Below, in pieces: positions 1-8,314 of a stretch of DNA of 14,929 bases (position 1 is the stretch's first letter; every line of letters begins with the position of its first letter). The stretch is taken from contig CAYJME010000063.1 of assembly GCA_964370795.1 (NCBI GenBank), positions 1 through 14,929 of the forward strand. Reading direction: 5' to 3'. The DNA comes from JAHFOW01 sp964370795 (GTDB taxonomy: Bacteria > Planctomycetota > Brocadiia > Brocadiales > Brocadiaceae). A program made the position numbers and the translations under genes. The notes beneath the pieces are model-generated. The model ran no database searches. It saw only the letters and a list, made by a program, of their open reading frames with translations, and was not told where the DNA came from.

Positions 1-10
1 AAAATCGCCC

Positions 11-337
11 ATGGGTATTTTCCACTTCTTCTCTAAAGAAAAGAAACAACCCGTTTCCTTCGACCCTACTCAGGACATGCTTGTTCGCTGTACCCATTGT
101 TCCTACGAGTTTCATCTCTTACCAGAGGAGGTACGTCTTCTGGAGACCAGAAACGCTGGTGACCCAATCTGCTCTGTCAAAGAAGAGTGCGATATCTGTC
201 ACATTGGATTCATGGTCCCTGTAAATTACACTGACGAACATGGAAATACATATCTTTTCCACGAGGTAAAACCAAAAATTAAAAACCTTGACCCAAAAAC
301 CGTTACAAAACGCATTTTCGGCACACGGTTTTTATAA
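11..337 (+). CDS. Small protein with a zinc-ribbon-like cysteine pattern, function unknown
   Basis: This 108-residue protein is not recognised as a named family. It has five cysteines arranged as C27-x2-C30 and C54-x5-C60-x2-C63, which suggests a zinc ribbon or a related structural metal site. No signal peptide or membrane segment is visible, so it is probably cytoplasmic. The tail is basic (several K/R in the last 30 residues). The ATG at 11 is the first start in view, but the frame stays open to the window edge and no ribosome binding site is visible upstream, so the true start could lie outside the window. Zinc binding is inferred from cysteine spacing alone. The neighbouring gene is on the opposite strand and gives no clue to function. 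Confidence 0.65.
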   Translation: MGIFHFFSKEKKQPVSFDPTQDMLVRCTHCSYEFHLLPEEVRLLETRNAGDPICSVKEECDICHIGFMVPVNYTDEHGNTYLFHEVKPKIKNLDPKTVTKRIFGTRFL

Positions 338-367
338 GATTGAAATTCCTATACATCAAGACTAATA

Positions 368-435
368 CCCACCCCTGAATCCCCTCCCAGGAGGGGACTT
401 CTTTAGTCCCCTCTTGAGAGGGGGTTGGGGGTGTG
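368..435. repeat. Palindromic intergenic element, C-rich/G-rich arms
   Basis: A C-rich left half with CCCCTCC-type runs is followed by a central GAGGGGACT...AGTCCCCTC hairpin and a G-rich right half ending in GGGGGTG. The whole stretch folds on itself with several mismatches. Its form matches the short dispersed palindromes found in many environmental bacterial genomes. No coding potential is seen. Confidence 0.6.
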
Positions 436-502
436 TAAGGTAATAACGGATAGTTTGAAATTCCTTAACATTAAAATTAGGACTTACGGCAACTTTCAAT
501 AG

Positions 503-532
503 TGTAGTGGCAATTCATGAATTGCCACTACA
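503..532. repeat. Perfect 30-bp palindrome
   Basis: The two 15-base halves are exact reverse complements with no loop, centred on CAATTCATGAATTG. It would form a cruciform or hairpin. It resembles a known style of dispersed palindrome (GTAGNGGC...GCCNCTAC). It sits between two other hairpins in the 338-621 gap. Confidence 0.75.
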
Positions 533-556
533 TGATCGGTTTAATATTTCTTAATA

Positions 557-594
557 TCAAATGAATCTCCCTTAGAAAAGGGAGATTCATTTGA
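557..594. terminator. 17-bp perfect hairpin 3' of the patatin gene
   Basis: Two 17-base arms (557-573 and 578-594) pair perfectly around an AGAA loop. It lies 28 bases past the stop codon of the minus-strand patatin gene, where a terminator would be expected. There is no clear T-run on either side, so it may only stabilise the 3' end, or it may be another dispersed palindrome. Confidence 0.45.
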
Positions 595-621
595 GAGAAA
601 GTAATTCAACAAAATCATGTA

Positions 622-2019
622 TCACTGCAAATCATTCAGAAGGCGCTGAAATTCTTTTGAATTGGTAAGTATTCGTCGGGCCGCCTCGCGCAGTTTGTCC
701 ACATCTTCAGGCTTTAAACGGAAAGAGGTGGGGAGGTGTTTGAAGTAGGAACGCTCCTCTTCATCAGGGAGGGCGTCAAATTTTACCTCGACGAGGTAAA
801 ATTTAATATCACCGCATGTCCCCGGCTCTGTTGAAATCTGTCCGGGTGGACACCTGCCGAGTCGAATCTCTTCAGCCCACCTGGAGAAATTTTCCCTTGT
901 AAGCGCAACGGTTTCCATATTATACTTCTCAATCGATATAGATGTGTAAGAAGCTAGCATTGCTGCTAAAGGTAGATCGAATCCGAATCTGTCCCATTTG
1001 GTGTCTACTTCAGTCTCTGCATTTACAACAACAATGACAACCTTATGCATATTCTCGAGCCGTGCGTACTTAAGAGTTGTCCAGGCATCACCCAGTGCAA
1101 TTATTCTTTCGAGTATAGCCCTTAATCCCAGATTATCAGCAACTCCACCATCCACCAGGTGTATATACGGTTTTTTCTTTGAATCCATAAAAGGCAATAA
1201 ATTATTTGCAAGGTCAAACTGCCGGTTGGGAAGTGTACGGGCTTCTAACGCCTTTTTGAGGGGTTCGGGCATTTCGAAATTACAGGTGCCTGCATAGTTT
1301 TTGAGGGTGATGGGGGTTAATAGGATAGGCACTGCCGAGGAGGCTGCGCATGCCCTGCCTACCGGGAAATTGGAAAGATCAGAACAGATTAAGTCAAAGG
1401 CATCCTGAGTAAAGGCCAGCCGGGTTCCATGAACCATGTCTGTGGCATTGATAAAGATCATGGGACCTTGCATTTTCAGCATATCTTCAAAGGTAGCGCC
1501 TTCAAAGATATATTTGTTATAGTATTCTGATGCTAAATCACTGCGTGCAAAAAAAGGAGAAGATAGTCTGCCCCAGTTGTAAGGATTAAAGAGCATTCTT
1601 TTCGTTAGTGCACCCTGGATGTTTCTTTTGAGAAATTTTTCCTCAAAGTCCTGGAATATCCGGTCACCGAAAAGACCATAGTAAGCGGCCGTGAAGCTGC
1701 CACCCGATACACCAGATATGCCGTCTACTTCATCCAGTAGCCGGATTTTTTTCCCTGCCCGGTTAAGTTCTGTATCCCTTAACGCTTTAAGAACACCATA
1801 GGAAAACGCTGCTGCTCTTGTTCCTCCACCAGAAAAGGTAAGCATGAGAAGCGTATCTTCGGACTGCCTTTCTGTGGGTCGGATATTTCTTCCCCGATAT
1901 CCATAGTCTGGATTCAACTGTTCCAGGCGTTTGTTCACCTGATAGTGGTAATGGGCGCAACCTGATGAAGCAAGGATAAAAAGACATAAAACAAGAATTA
2001 CGCGGAAAAGATAATTCAT
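622..2019 (-). CDS. Patatin-like phospholipase, probable lipoprotein
   Basis: This 465-residue patatin-family lipid acyl hydrolase probably cleaves acyl esters of phospholipids with a Ser-Asp dyad. Residues 1-21 form a short hydrophobic signal ending in ASSGC, a plausible lipobox (Cys21), so the mature protein is probably membrane-anchored in the periplasm. The patatin signatures are intact: the oxyanion-hole motif SGGGTR at 63-68, the nucleophile elbow G-V-S105-G-G, and the catalytic aspartate in VDGGVADN (Asp290). The ATG start is preceded by GGAG at a normal distance, which supports it. The gene stands alone on the minus strand, ends in a hairpin-rich gap, and is followed upstream by 580 bases without an intact gene. 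The substrate is unknown. A link to the lipid transport operon 6 kb away is possible but unproven. Confidence 0.88.
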   Translation of the reverse strand: MNYLFRVILVLCLFILASSGCAHYHYQVNKRLEQLNPDYGYRGRNIRPTERQSEDTLLMLTFSGGGTRAAAFSYGVLKALRDTELNRAGKKIRLLDEVDGISGVSGGSFTAAYYGLFGDRIFQDFEEKFLKRNIQGALTKRMLFNPYNWGRLSSPFFARSDLASEYYNKYIFEGATFEDMLKMQGPMIFINATDMVHGTRLAFTQDAFDLICSDLSNFPVGRACAASSAVPILLTPITLKNYAGTCNFEMPEPLKKALEARTLPNRQFDLANNLLPFMDSKKKPYIHLVDGGVADNLGLRAILERIIALGDAWTTLKYARLENMHKVVIVVVNAETEVDTKWDRFGFDLPLAAMLASYTSISIEKYNMETVALTRENFSRWAEEIRLGRCPPGQISTEPGTCGDIKFYLVEVKFDALPDEEERSYFKHLPTSFRLKPEDVDKLREAARRILTNSKEFQRLLNDLQ

Positions 2020-2104
2020 TATTTATCTCCTTTCTGAACGGAACCAAAACTTTGACGAGTCCTGGCATGAGGAAGAAAAAGGTAAATATCCCCTTCAAGA
2101 GATA

Positions 2105-2266
2105 CTAACGTGGCAGGCATGCTCCAAAGACTACAAAGCCCACATCATCGCCCGATGCTGTTACTACTGCCCTACCCGTCTCCTCTGAAATTGACGCCGT
2201 CCATCCAACACCGTCCCGCACATGCTCTGTCCCATCATCTGCCCCCTGCAGAATCAACTTTCCATA
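2105..2266 (-). pseudogene. Orphan 53-codon gene tail, family not recognised
   Basis: An open minus-strand frame of 53 codons begins directly after an in-frame TGA and ends at TAG. The translation looks protein-like: Gly/Asp-rich and beta-prone, with the segments GADDGTEHVRDGVGW and TASGDDVGFVVFGACLP. There is no ATG and no ribosome binding site; only an internal TTG could serve as a start. I read it as the surviving C-terminus of a larger decayed gene. A tiny real gene or chance openness are alternatives. Confidence 0.35.
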
Positions 2267-2305
2267 TCAAATTTTTTAAAGGACTTTAATTTGTAACATT
2301 TAGGG

Positions 2306-2364
2306 GCGAAGCATTTGCTGGTGCAAACAAGAACAATTCTATGAGAATTTAACAAATGCTTCGC
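2306..2364. repeat. Inverted repeat, 12-bp arms
   Basis: GCGAAGCATTTG at 2306-2317 is matched exactly by its reverse complement at 2353-2364, with about 35 bases between. The left arm is preceded by AGGG, giving the GGGGCGAAGCATTTG pattern of a common dispersed palindrome. The rest of the 2020-2600 gap is AT-rich and shows no intact gene. A strong promoter for the downstream transporter was not evident. Confidence 0.5.
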
Positions 2365-2600
2365 TGCTATATGAATGCAGGCATATTAAGATATTACTTT
2401 CAAAAAAGCAATAATTATTTACTGCATTCAAATCGCATAAACTATGCCATCGCTCATTAATAAGATTGCAAACTTCTCATTTATGCGTTTTTTCTTTTTT
2501 AACTATCTTATTCAGAAGAAGATAAAAAATTAAAATTCCTTGAAAGCCTTAAAATTACGGGTAAAATCGAAAACCATTTGAAAACTTAAAAAATATAAGA

Positions 2601-3902
2601 ATGATAAAGATGGCCTCTACTCATATTTTCAATAAAAAGCAGGAAAAAATTGCAGTCCGGAAAAGCCTTAAATTTTCTATCAAAGATGGCGTGGCGTATG
2701 CGGCAACTACGGGCTTTGGGGATAATTATATTAATCCTTTTGCGGTTGCCCTCGGCGCCACGAACCTCCAGATTGGTTTGCTAAGCTCTATTACCCAGCT
2801 CGTCCCATCGCTTACCCAGCTTAAGGCCGCGGATATTACCGAACGGTTTGGGAGCAGAAACAAGATTATAGTATTTTCTGTATTGTCTCAGGCATCCCTT
2901 TTGTTTCCTATAGCGATAATTCCATTCCTTCCTCAGTCTTTTCGGATCATTGCCCTTATTTGCCTTTGTACGGTCTATTTATCGTTTGGCGCCTTTGCCA
3001 ATCCCGCCTGGGGTTCGCTTATGGCCAACCTTGTGCCGGCAAAAATGAGAGGGTCATTTTTCAGCAACCGCAGCAGACTTATTGGTCTGGTTACCGTGGC
3101 AAGTTCCTTTTTGGCCGGGTATATTCTCCATCTGTTCCAAAAACAATCTATCACCGGTTTTACGATTATATTTTTTCTCGCCATGATTTCACGATATATT
3201 TCATGCTATTTTCTCAGTAAGATGCATGAACCACGGCTGGAGATCAGGCGTGAACATTATTTTTCGTTTATAGATTTTGCCCGAAGGCTTAATAAGGGAA
3301 ATTTTGGCAAATATGTGATCTTTCATAGCTCCTTTAGTTTTGCCGTGTATTTAGCCTCGCCGTTTTTTCCGGTATTTATGCTCCGCGACCTTGGATTTTC
3401 CTATATTACTTATACAATCCTTACGACAACAGTTCCCATAGCGAGCATGCTGGCGGTAAGTTATTGGGGACGCCGCGCAGATATTATCGGAAACAGATGG
3501 ATTATCAGGGTATGTTGTTTAGGTATATCCCTGTTGCCTTCCCTGTGGCTCGTATGCAGAGAGGTGTATTTTCTGATAGTAATTCAGGTACTGGCGGGTA
3601 TATTTTGGGCGGGGTTTAATCTCTGTTCTTCCAACTTTATTTTTGAATCGGTTACTCCTGAAAAACGTACCCGTTGCATCTCGTATTTCAATACCTTTAA
3701 TGGCCTTGCTATTTGCGCCGGCAATATCCTTGGCGGCTTTCTTGCCACCCACCTGCCTCCCGTTTTCGGATATCGACTCCTCGGTCTTTTTTTCCTTTCT
3801 TCTGTTATGAGAATTATTACATCGACCTTCTTGTTAAAGAGGGTAAAAGAAGTTAGAATACCATACAAAGGAACGGCAGAGCGCCTTAACCGCAAAATGT
3901 AA
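2601..3902 (+). CDS. Major facilitator superfamily transporter
   Basis: This 433-residue integral membrane protein has about 12 hydrophobic segments in two halves, as expected for an MFS secondary carrier. The loop between segments 2 and 3 carries a charged motif (ADITERFGSRNKI), a variant of the MFS signature, and a matching loop lies in the second half (YWGRRADIIGNRWI). The protein ends in a short basic tail. The substrate cannot be deduced. Start choice is uncertain: ATG at 2601 and ATG at 2610 are both possible and neither has a clear ribosome binding site. It is first in a same-strand run with an ion transporter (25-base gap) and recG, and may be co-transcribed with them. Confidence 0.82.
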   Translation: MIKMASTHIFNKKQEKIAVRKSLKFSIKDGVAYAATTGFGDNYINPFAVALGATNLQIGLLSSITQLVPSLTQLKAADITERFGSRNKIIVFSVLSQASLLFPIAIIPFLPQSFRIIALICLCTVYLSFGAFANPAWGSLMANLVPAKMRGSFFSNRSRLIGLVTVASSFLAGYILHLFQKQSITGFTIIFFLAMISRYISCYFLSKMHEPRLEIRREHYFSFIDFARRLNKGNFGKYVIFHSSFSFAVYLASPFFPVFMLRDLGFSYITYTILTTTVPIASMLAVSYWGRRADIIGNRWIIRVCCLGISLLPSLWLVCREVYFLIVIQVLAGIFWAGFNLCSSNFIFESVTPEKRTRCISYFNTFNGLAICAGNILGGFLATHLPPVFGYRLLGLFFLSSVMRIITSTFLLKRVKEVRIPYKGTAERLNRKM

Positions 3903-3915
3903 CCTTTTCAATCAT

Positions 3916-3921
3916 GAAGGA
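3916..3921 (+). promoter_or_regulatory. Ribosome binding site supporting a TTG start
   Basis: GAAGGA lies 5 bases before TTG at 3927, which fits a normal Shine-Dalgarno sequence and fixes the start of the ion transporter. An ATG at 3914 opens only a 7-codon frame (MKDFIAY, then TAA) that overlaps the real start. Confidence 0.6.
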
Positions 3922-3926
3922 CTTCA

Positions 3927-5144
3927 TTGCTTATTAAATCGTTACTCATTTTTATCCTTACCTATGTCATTATTTCTGCTCAGAAGATGAAATGGCACAA
4001 ACTGGACCGGCCTTCAGGGGCGTTGCTGGGGGCTGTGCTGATGGTACTTTCCGGCGTGTTAACCTTAGATGAGGCATACCACGCCGTTGATTATAATACT
4101 ATTTTGTTACTGATGGGCATGATGCTTGTTGTTGCCTACCTCAAGATAGCCAATTGCTTCAAGTATCTTTCCTATTTATTAATTACCCATGCCGGAAATT
4201 CATTTATTTTGCTTTGTCTGGTGTCATTTGCAAGCGGTATCCTTTCGGCGCTCTTTGTTAACGATACCATCTGTTTGATGTTTACCCCGCTTCTGATCCT
4301 TGCTTTAAGCGAGATGAAACTCAATCCTGTTCCTTACCTCATTGCACTGGCGACCTCTTCGAATATTGGAAGTGTGGTGACCTTGACGGGCAATCCGCAA
4401 AATATGCTTATCGGTGTATTTTCAAAGATACCCTATCTGGATTTCACCTGGCATCTCATCCCCATAGGGATTTTGAGTCTTATGGCTAATGTAATGATCA
4501 TCTGGGTAGTATTCAGGAAGGACATTCATTTTAAAAGATTTGACCCGATCACTTTGACAAAACCCGAAGTCGATGTAAAGCTTACCATAAAATCGCTTGT
4601 TGTGCTTTTTTGTATTTTTTTAGGATTTGTCTTTACGGGCAACCTCCCCTTATCTGCAATAACGGGTGGACTTGGACTCATTATATTATCGAGAACGAAA
4701 CCGCAGGAGGCCCTGGAAAAGGTTGATTGGACGCTCTTGCTATTTTTCAGCGGTTTATTTATTGTAGTGGGTGGTGTTAATAAGGCTGGTTTTTTAACGA
4801 TGGCTCACCATGTCGTTGAGCCGTATTTGGGCAAAACTGCATCCAGTCAGATTGTCAATTTCAGCATCTTCTCGGTCATTGCCTCCAATCTTGTCTCTAA
4901 TGTGCCGTTTGTCCTGTTATCGGCGTCATGGATTGATAAGTTTGTTGATCCCAGGAGCATGTGGTACGCACTGGCTATGAGCAGTACCTTTGCCGGCAAT
5001 CTCACCATCATGGGGTCTGTGGCGAATATGATTGTTATGGAGCTGTCAAAGGAACACGTCCATGTGGGATTCTGGGACTTCTTTAAGGTGGGGTTCACAA
5101 CCACGGTAATTTCTACCATAATTGGTATATGTTTTCTCGCTTAA
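3927..5144 (+). CDS. ArsB/NhaD-superfamily ion transporter
   Basis: This 405-residue membrane protein has about 10-12 hydrophobic segments. It belongs to the ion transporter superfamily that includes ArsB, NhaD and SLC13/CitMHS carriers, which move arsenite, sodium or carboxylates. Family features visible are the re-entrant loop motif SNIGSVVTLTGNPQN (from about residue 145), the second-half segment DWTLLLFFSGLFIVVGG, and the later SNVPFVLL motif. These resemble the paired motifs that form the substrate site in this fold. The start is TTG with GAAGGA 5 bases upstream. The first helix follows immediately, so no long N-terminal extension is missing. Only 23 bases separate it from recG. The transported ion is unknown; no arsenic or antiporter genes lie beside it. 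Confidence 0.82.
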   Translation: MLIKSLLIFILTYVIISAQKMKWHKLDRPSGALLGAVLMVLSGVLTLDEAYHAVDYNTILLLMGMMLVVAYLKIANCFKYLSYLLITHAGNSFILLCLVSFASGILSALFVNDTICLMFTPLLILALSEMKLNPVPYLIALATSSNIGSVVTLTGNPQNMLIGVFSKIPYLDFTWHLIPIGILSLMANVMIIWVVFRKDIHFKRFDPITLTKPEVDVKLTIKSLVVLFCIFLGFVFTGNLPLSAITGGLGLIILSRTKPQEALEKVDWTLLLFFSGLFIVVGGVNKAGFLTMAHHVVEPYLGKTASSQIVNFSIFSVIASNLVSNVPFVLLSASWIDKFVDPRSMWYALAMSSTFAGNLTIMGSVANMIVMELSKEHVHVGFWDFFKVGFTTTVISTIIGICFLA

Positions 5145-5167
5145 ATAAAATACCATAAAAATTTCAC

Positions 5168-7267
5168 ATGTTGATTACCCATTCTACTCAAAAAGTAACC
5201 ACAACTCCTTCACTTAGCCAATCAGTACAATACCTGAAAGGCGTTGGGCCGAAGCGAATAGAAATTCTTGGACGACTGGGCATACACACCATTCATGACA
5301 TGCTCTATTATTTTCCGCGAGATTATAAGGACTACACCCGCATCCAAACTGTCTCAGAAGCCAAAATCGGTGGAGAAATTACCCTGTGCGGCAAGGTGGT
5401 TGGCATTACGGCACGGATGTCCAGAGCCAGGAAGCATATCCTGGAGGTCTTTGTCAGCGACGACACCGGTACGGTTGCGGCAACCTGGTTCAACCAGCCC
5501 TTTTTGGTGAGTAAATTTCATGTAGGCGACAGGGTTTTTTTACACGGGAAGGTAGGTGTGTATAAATACCTGCAGGTATTAAGTCCGGAGTGCGAAATTA
5601 TTCGGGAAGACGATGTTTCACTGAAGGAGGGAAACATAATTCCTGTCTATCCGCTGACTGAGCACATCAGTCAGATCCACTTCCGGAAGATTATGAAAGA
5701 GGCCGTTGATAATTTTGCCGGCCATGTTGAAGAAATGCTGCCCGATGAAATTATAAAAAAAAATCAGTTGGCGCCTCTACCGCATGCGCTGCGTGATATC
5801 CATTTTCCCAGGACGTTTGATGCATTAAAAAACGCAAAATCCAGGCTTGTCTACGATGAACTGTTTATCCTTGAAATGGCCATGGCGCTCAGGCGATGGG
5901 GCATTAAAGAGGAAGCGGGGATTTCATTCAAGGCAGGTCAGAATGTGGATGCGCACATCCGAAGGCTTATCCCTTTTACCCTGACCAGGGCGCAGGAAAA
6001 GGTGATTAAGGAAATTACGGAAGACATGCGAAGCGATAAACCCATGAACCGGCTGCTCCAGGGCGACGTTGGTTCCGGGAAGACCATTGTTGCCCTGTAT
6101 GCCATCCTCGTTGCCATTGCAAACGGCTACCAGGCCGCCTTCATGGCGCCCACGGAAATATTGACCGAACAGCATTTTCGAACTATCCAGAAATATCTCA
6201 GCCATTCCCAGGTGCGAATCCATGTATTGACGGGAAGCACCTATTCCAGACAAAAAAAGGAACACCTCGAACAAATCCGGCATGGGGATACAGACCTGGT
6301 AATAGGTACCCACGCCCTTATTGAAGAGGCCGTCCAGTTCAAAAACCTGGGGTTCGTGGTCATTGATGAACAGCATAAATTTGGGGTCGTGCAGCGTTTG
6401 AAATTAAAGGAGAAAGGGTTTTCTCCCGATGTGCTTGTCATGACGGCTACCCCCATCCCCCGCACCCTTTCCCTCACCTTGTTTGGTGATTTAGATATTT
6501 CTCTACTGGATGAAATGCCGCCGGGGCGCACTCCCGTAAAAACCCTCTGGATACCGGCAGGTAAAGAAACCGATACGTATGATTTTATTAAAGGTGAGAT
6601 TGCAAATGGGCGGCAGGCATTTATTGTTTACCCTCTTGTTGAAGAATCAGAGGCGCTGGACCTGAAATCGGCCGTTACCGAGGCAAAACGTCTTCAAACG
6701 GAGATATTCCCATTGCTCAGGATTGGCCTGCTCCATGGGCAGATGAAGCCTGCGGATAAAGATAAAGTCATGATCGATTTTAAGGAAAAGAAATATGATA
6801 TCCTGGTATCAACCATAATCATTGAAGTGGGGATTGATATACCCAATGCCACCGTTATGGTCATAGAACATGCCGAACGTTTTGGACTTGCCCAGCTTCA
6901 CCAATTGCGTGGGCGTATAGGCAGGGGAAGCGAGCAATCGTACTGCATGCTTTTCGGAAATCCAAAGACCTTTGAGGCGCGTGAACGCCTCAAGATCATG
7001 ACGAGGACGAATGACGGATTCAAGATTGCGGAATTGGATTTCAGGCTCAGGGGACCGGGAGAATTTTTTGGCACGCGCCAGCACGGATTGCCGGAATTAA
7101 AAATCAGCGACCTCTTTAAAGATTTTCACATACTTAAACAGGCACGCAGGGATGCCTTTGACATGGTCGTCAAAGACCCCCATTTAACCTTAGAACCGCA
7201 TCAGAAGATAAAACAAAAAGTGCTTGAGACATTTAAAGACAGGTTGGAACTGGTTAAAATAGGATAG
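5168..7267 (+). CDS. recG: ATP-dependent DNA helicase RecG
   Basis: This 699-residue superfamily 2 helicase reverses stalled replication forks and processes branched DNA in recombination and repair. Its length is close to that of typical RecG proteins. The N-terminus has the helix-hairpin-like QYLKGVGPKR segment, followed by the wedge/OB-fold domain (roughly residues 60-160). The helicase core contains Walker A GDVGSGKT (299-306), the DEQH box (400-403), motif III MTATPIPRT, and motif VI QLRGRIGRG (579-587). The C-terminal FRLRGPGEFFGTRQHG segment is a RecG hallmark. The ATG has no evident ribosome binding site, but the conserved part begins near residue 20, so any start error is small. It may be translated from the transporter transcript, since the gap is only 23 bases. 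It converges on the coaB-like gene. Confidence 0.97.
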   Translation: MLITHSTQKVTTTPSLSQSVQYLKGVGPKRIEILGRLGIHTIHDMLYYFPRDYKDYTRIQTVSEAKIGGEITLCGKVVGITARMSRARKHILEVFVSDDTGTVAATWFNQPFLVSKFHVGDRVFLHGKVGVYKYLQVLSPECEIIREDDVSLKEGNIIPVYPLTEHISQIHFRKIMKEAVDNFAGHVEEMLPDEIIKKNQLAPLPHALRDIHFPRTFDALKNAKSRLVYDELFILEMAMALRRWGIKEEAGISFKAGQNVDAHIRRLIPFTLTRAQEKVIKEITEDMRSDKPMNRLLQGDVGSGKTIVALYAILVAIANGYQAAFMAPTEILTEQHFRTIQKYLSHSQVRIHVLTGSTYSRQKKEHLEQIRHGDTDLVIGTHALIEEAVQFKNLGFVVIDEQHKFGVVQRLKLKEKGFSPDVLVMTATPIPRTLSLTLFGDLDISLLDEMPPGRTPVKTLWIPAGKETDTYDFIKGEIANGRQAFIVYPLVEESEALDLKSAVTEAKRLQTEIFPLLRIGLLHGQMKPADKDKVMIDFKEKKYDILVSTIIIEVGIDIPNATVMVIEHAERFGLAQLHQLRGRIGRGSEQSYCMLFGNPKTFEARERLKIMTRTNDGFKIAELDFRLRGPGEFFGTRQHGLPELKISDLFKDFHILKQARRDAFDMVVKDPHLTLEPHQKIKQKVLETFKDRLELVKIG

Positions 7268-7284
7268 AACAGTTTGCACAGGTT

Positions 7285-7347
7285 AAACGGCTTAAACGGT
7301 TTAATCGTTTTAAACAGTTTAAACCGATTAAACCGTTTAAGCCGTTT
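7285..7347. terminator. Long hairpin between convergent genes, built of 9-bp units
   Basis: Two perfect 23-base arms (7285-7307 and 7325-7347) enclose a 17-base loop, followed on the plus strand by TTTATTT. It starts 18 bases after the recG stop and lies before the end of the convergent gene, so it can act as a terminator, possibly in both directions. The sequence is also a run of degenerate 9-bp units of the type GTTTAAACGG/CCGTTTAAA. Confidence 0.7.
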
Positions 7348-7417
7348 TATTTACAACCACAAGGTATCTGCGCTACAATAAAAAGTCGCCGAAGGCCTGA
7401 TTTATTACTTTGGAGTT

Positions 7418-8092
7418 TCAATATCGGGAGAGAACGTCCATCACTTTGACCGCTATGTCATACTTCGTTTCACATTGCGCCTCAACTTCTTTTCGTGCGT
7501 TAATTACGTAAGCCCGGTGTTTTTCTCCAACAATCTCATCCTGATTGTTGGCAACAACAAAATCGGCATTGTTTTCTTTGAGCGATGCATACGCCTTCTC
7601 GATGAGTTCTTCTTTTGAAATGCCTGTCTCTAATTTAAAACTTACTAACCGGGCTTGCGGCCATAGCGTCCGTAAAAGTTTTATGACCTTGGGTGTTTTG
7701 ACCAGGGTTAAGGTCAATGTGTCTTTATTAGAAGCTATTTTACCGCTCGTATGTTTCTCGGTGATGTAGTCAAGGACGGCCATGGCGTGAAAAATGGTAT
7801 CGAACGGTTTATCTTTTAATTTATCTTTGATCGTTATGAGTAAATCATCAAATGTTTCTATTTCTATCAGAGTGAGGCGGTCAAAATTATTTTTACCCGG
7901 CAATGTGCAATCAGGGATACAACTGCCCATTCCGTACACGAAAGTTACCGACGCCCCTCTTTTCATTGCTTCTGTTGCAAGAAGAGATCCCAGTCGTCCT
8001 GTCGACTTATTGCTTATGTATCGCACATCGTCTATATAACCTCTTATAGGCCCTGAGGTTATCATAATATTTTTCCCTGCTAAATTCCCCAC
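7418..8092 (-). CDS. Stand-alone phosphopantothenate-cysteine ligase (CoaB) domain protein
   Basis: This 224-residue protein matches the CoaB half of Dfp/CoaBC, which joins cysteine to 4'-phosphopantothenate in coenzyme A synthesis. The nucleotide-binding N-terminus ITSGPIRGYIDDVRYISN...STGRLG (about 11-35) corresponds to the ITAGGTxExIDxVRxISNxSSG motif. AMAVLDY (103-109) sits where AAVADY occurs, and TLVKTPKVI fits the TPDIL-type motif. The CoaC decarboxylase half is absent, and no coaC is in the window. The GTG start has AGAGGT 6 bases upstream. The same frame stays open about 42 codons further upstream, but contains no ATG, GTG or TTG. Motifs differ enough from standard CoaB (GPIR for GGTR) that a diverged paralogue is possible. 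Confidence 0.78.
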   Translation of the reverse strand: MGNLAGKNIMITSGPIRGYIDDVRYISNKSTGRLGSLLATEAMKRGASVTFVYGMGSCIPDCTLPGKNNFDRLTLIEIETFDDLLITIKDKLKDKPFDTIFHAMAVLDYITEKHTSGKIASNKDTLTLTLVKTPKVIKLLRTLWPQARLVSFKLETGISKEELIEKAYASLKENNADFVVANNQDEIVGEKHRAYVINARKEVEAQCETKYDIAVKVMDVLSRY

Positions 8093-8098
8093 GTTCTT

Positions 8099-8104
8099 AC
8101 CTCT
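8099..8104 (-). promoter_or_regulatory. Ribosome binding site deciding a GTG start
   Basis: On the minus strand AGAGGT lies 6 bases before the GTG at 8092. This favours GTG initiation over any start in the upstream open frame, which has no usual start codon. Confidence 0.6.
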
Positions 8105-8200
8105 TTTAATCAGCCATGGACAAACGCAGTTTAGCCATGCTGCACGGCCCTGATAAAATTTAAATTTTTTGAGCGTTATCCAGGCAAAAATAAAAAATAC

Positions 8201-8239
8201 AACTTGAATAACTATTGTTTATTTTATAATATTCAAGTT
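8201..8239. promoter_or_regulatory. Operator-like inverted repeat in the divergent gap
   Basis: AACTTGAATA (8201-8210) and its exact complement TATTCAAGTT (8230-8239) are 19 bases apart in the AT-rich gap between the coaB-like gene and mlaE. A TTGAAT/TATAAT pair (8204 and 8225) lies inside with a 15-base spacer. This could be a regulated promoter with a dimer-binding site, or a chance hairpin in AT-rich DNA. Confidence 0.35.
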
Positions 8240-8314
8240 TTATGACATTTAAAATATGAGCGCTGACATTTTACTCTGTAAATATTACAACACGACCATT
8301 GTCTAAGATGCAAA

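Noticed and set aside
338..621. Small RNA gene in the palindrome-rich gap
   Set aside because: The structure is explained by dispersed palindromes; no promoter-terminator pair defines a transcript.
2485..2600. 28-codon plus-strand frame (contains FLESLKITGKIENHLKT) before the MFS gene
   Set aside because: It has no start codon and opens just after a TAA in very AT-rich DNA. It might be a gene tail, but evidence is too thin.
3914..3937. ATG at 3914 as the start of the ion transporter
   Set aside because: That frame ends after 7 codons; the TTG at 3927 has a well-placed ribosome binding site.
5924..6376. 150-codon minus-strand frame inside recG
   Set aside because: It is antisense to the conserved recG helicase core and shows no recognisable domain; a shadow frame.
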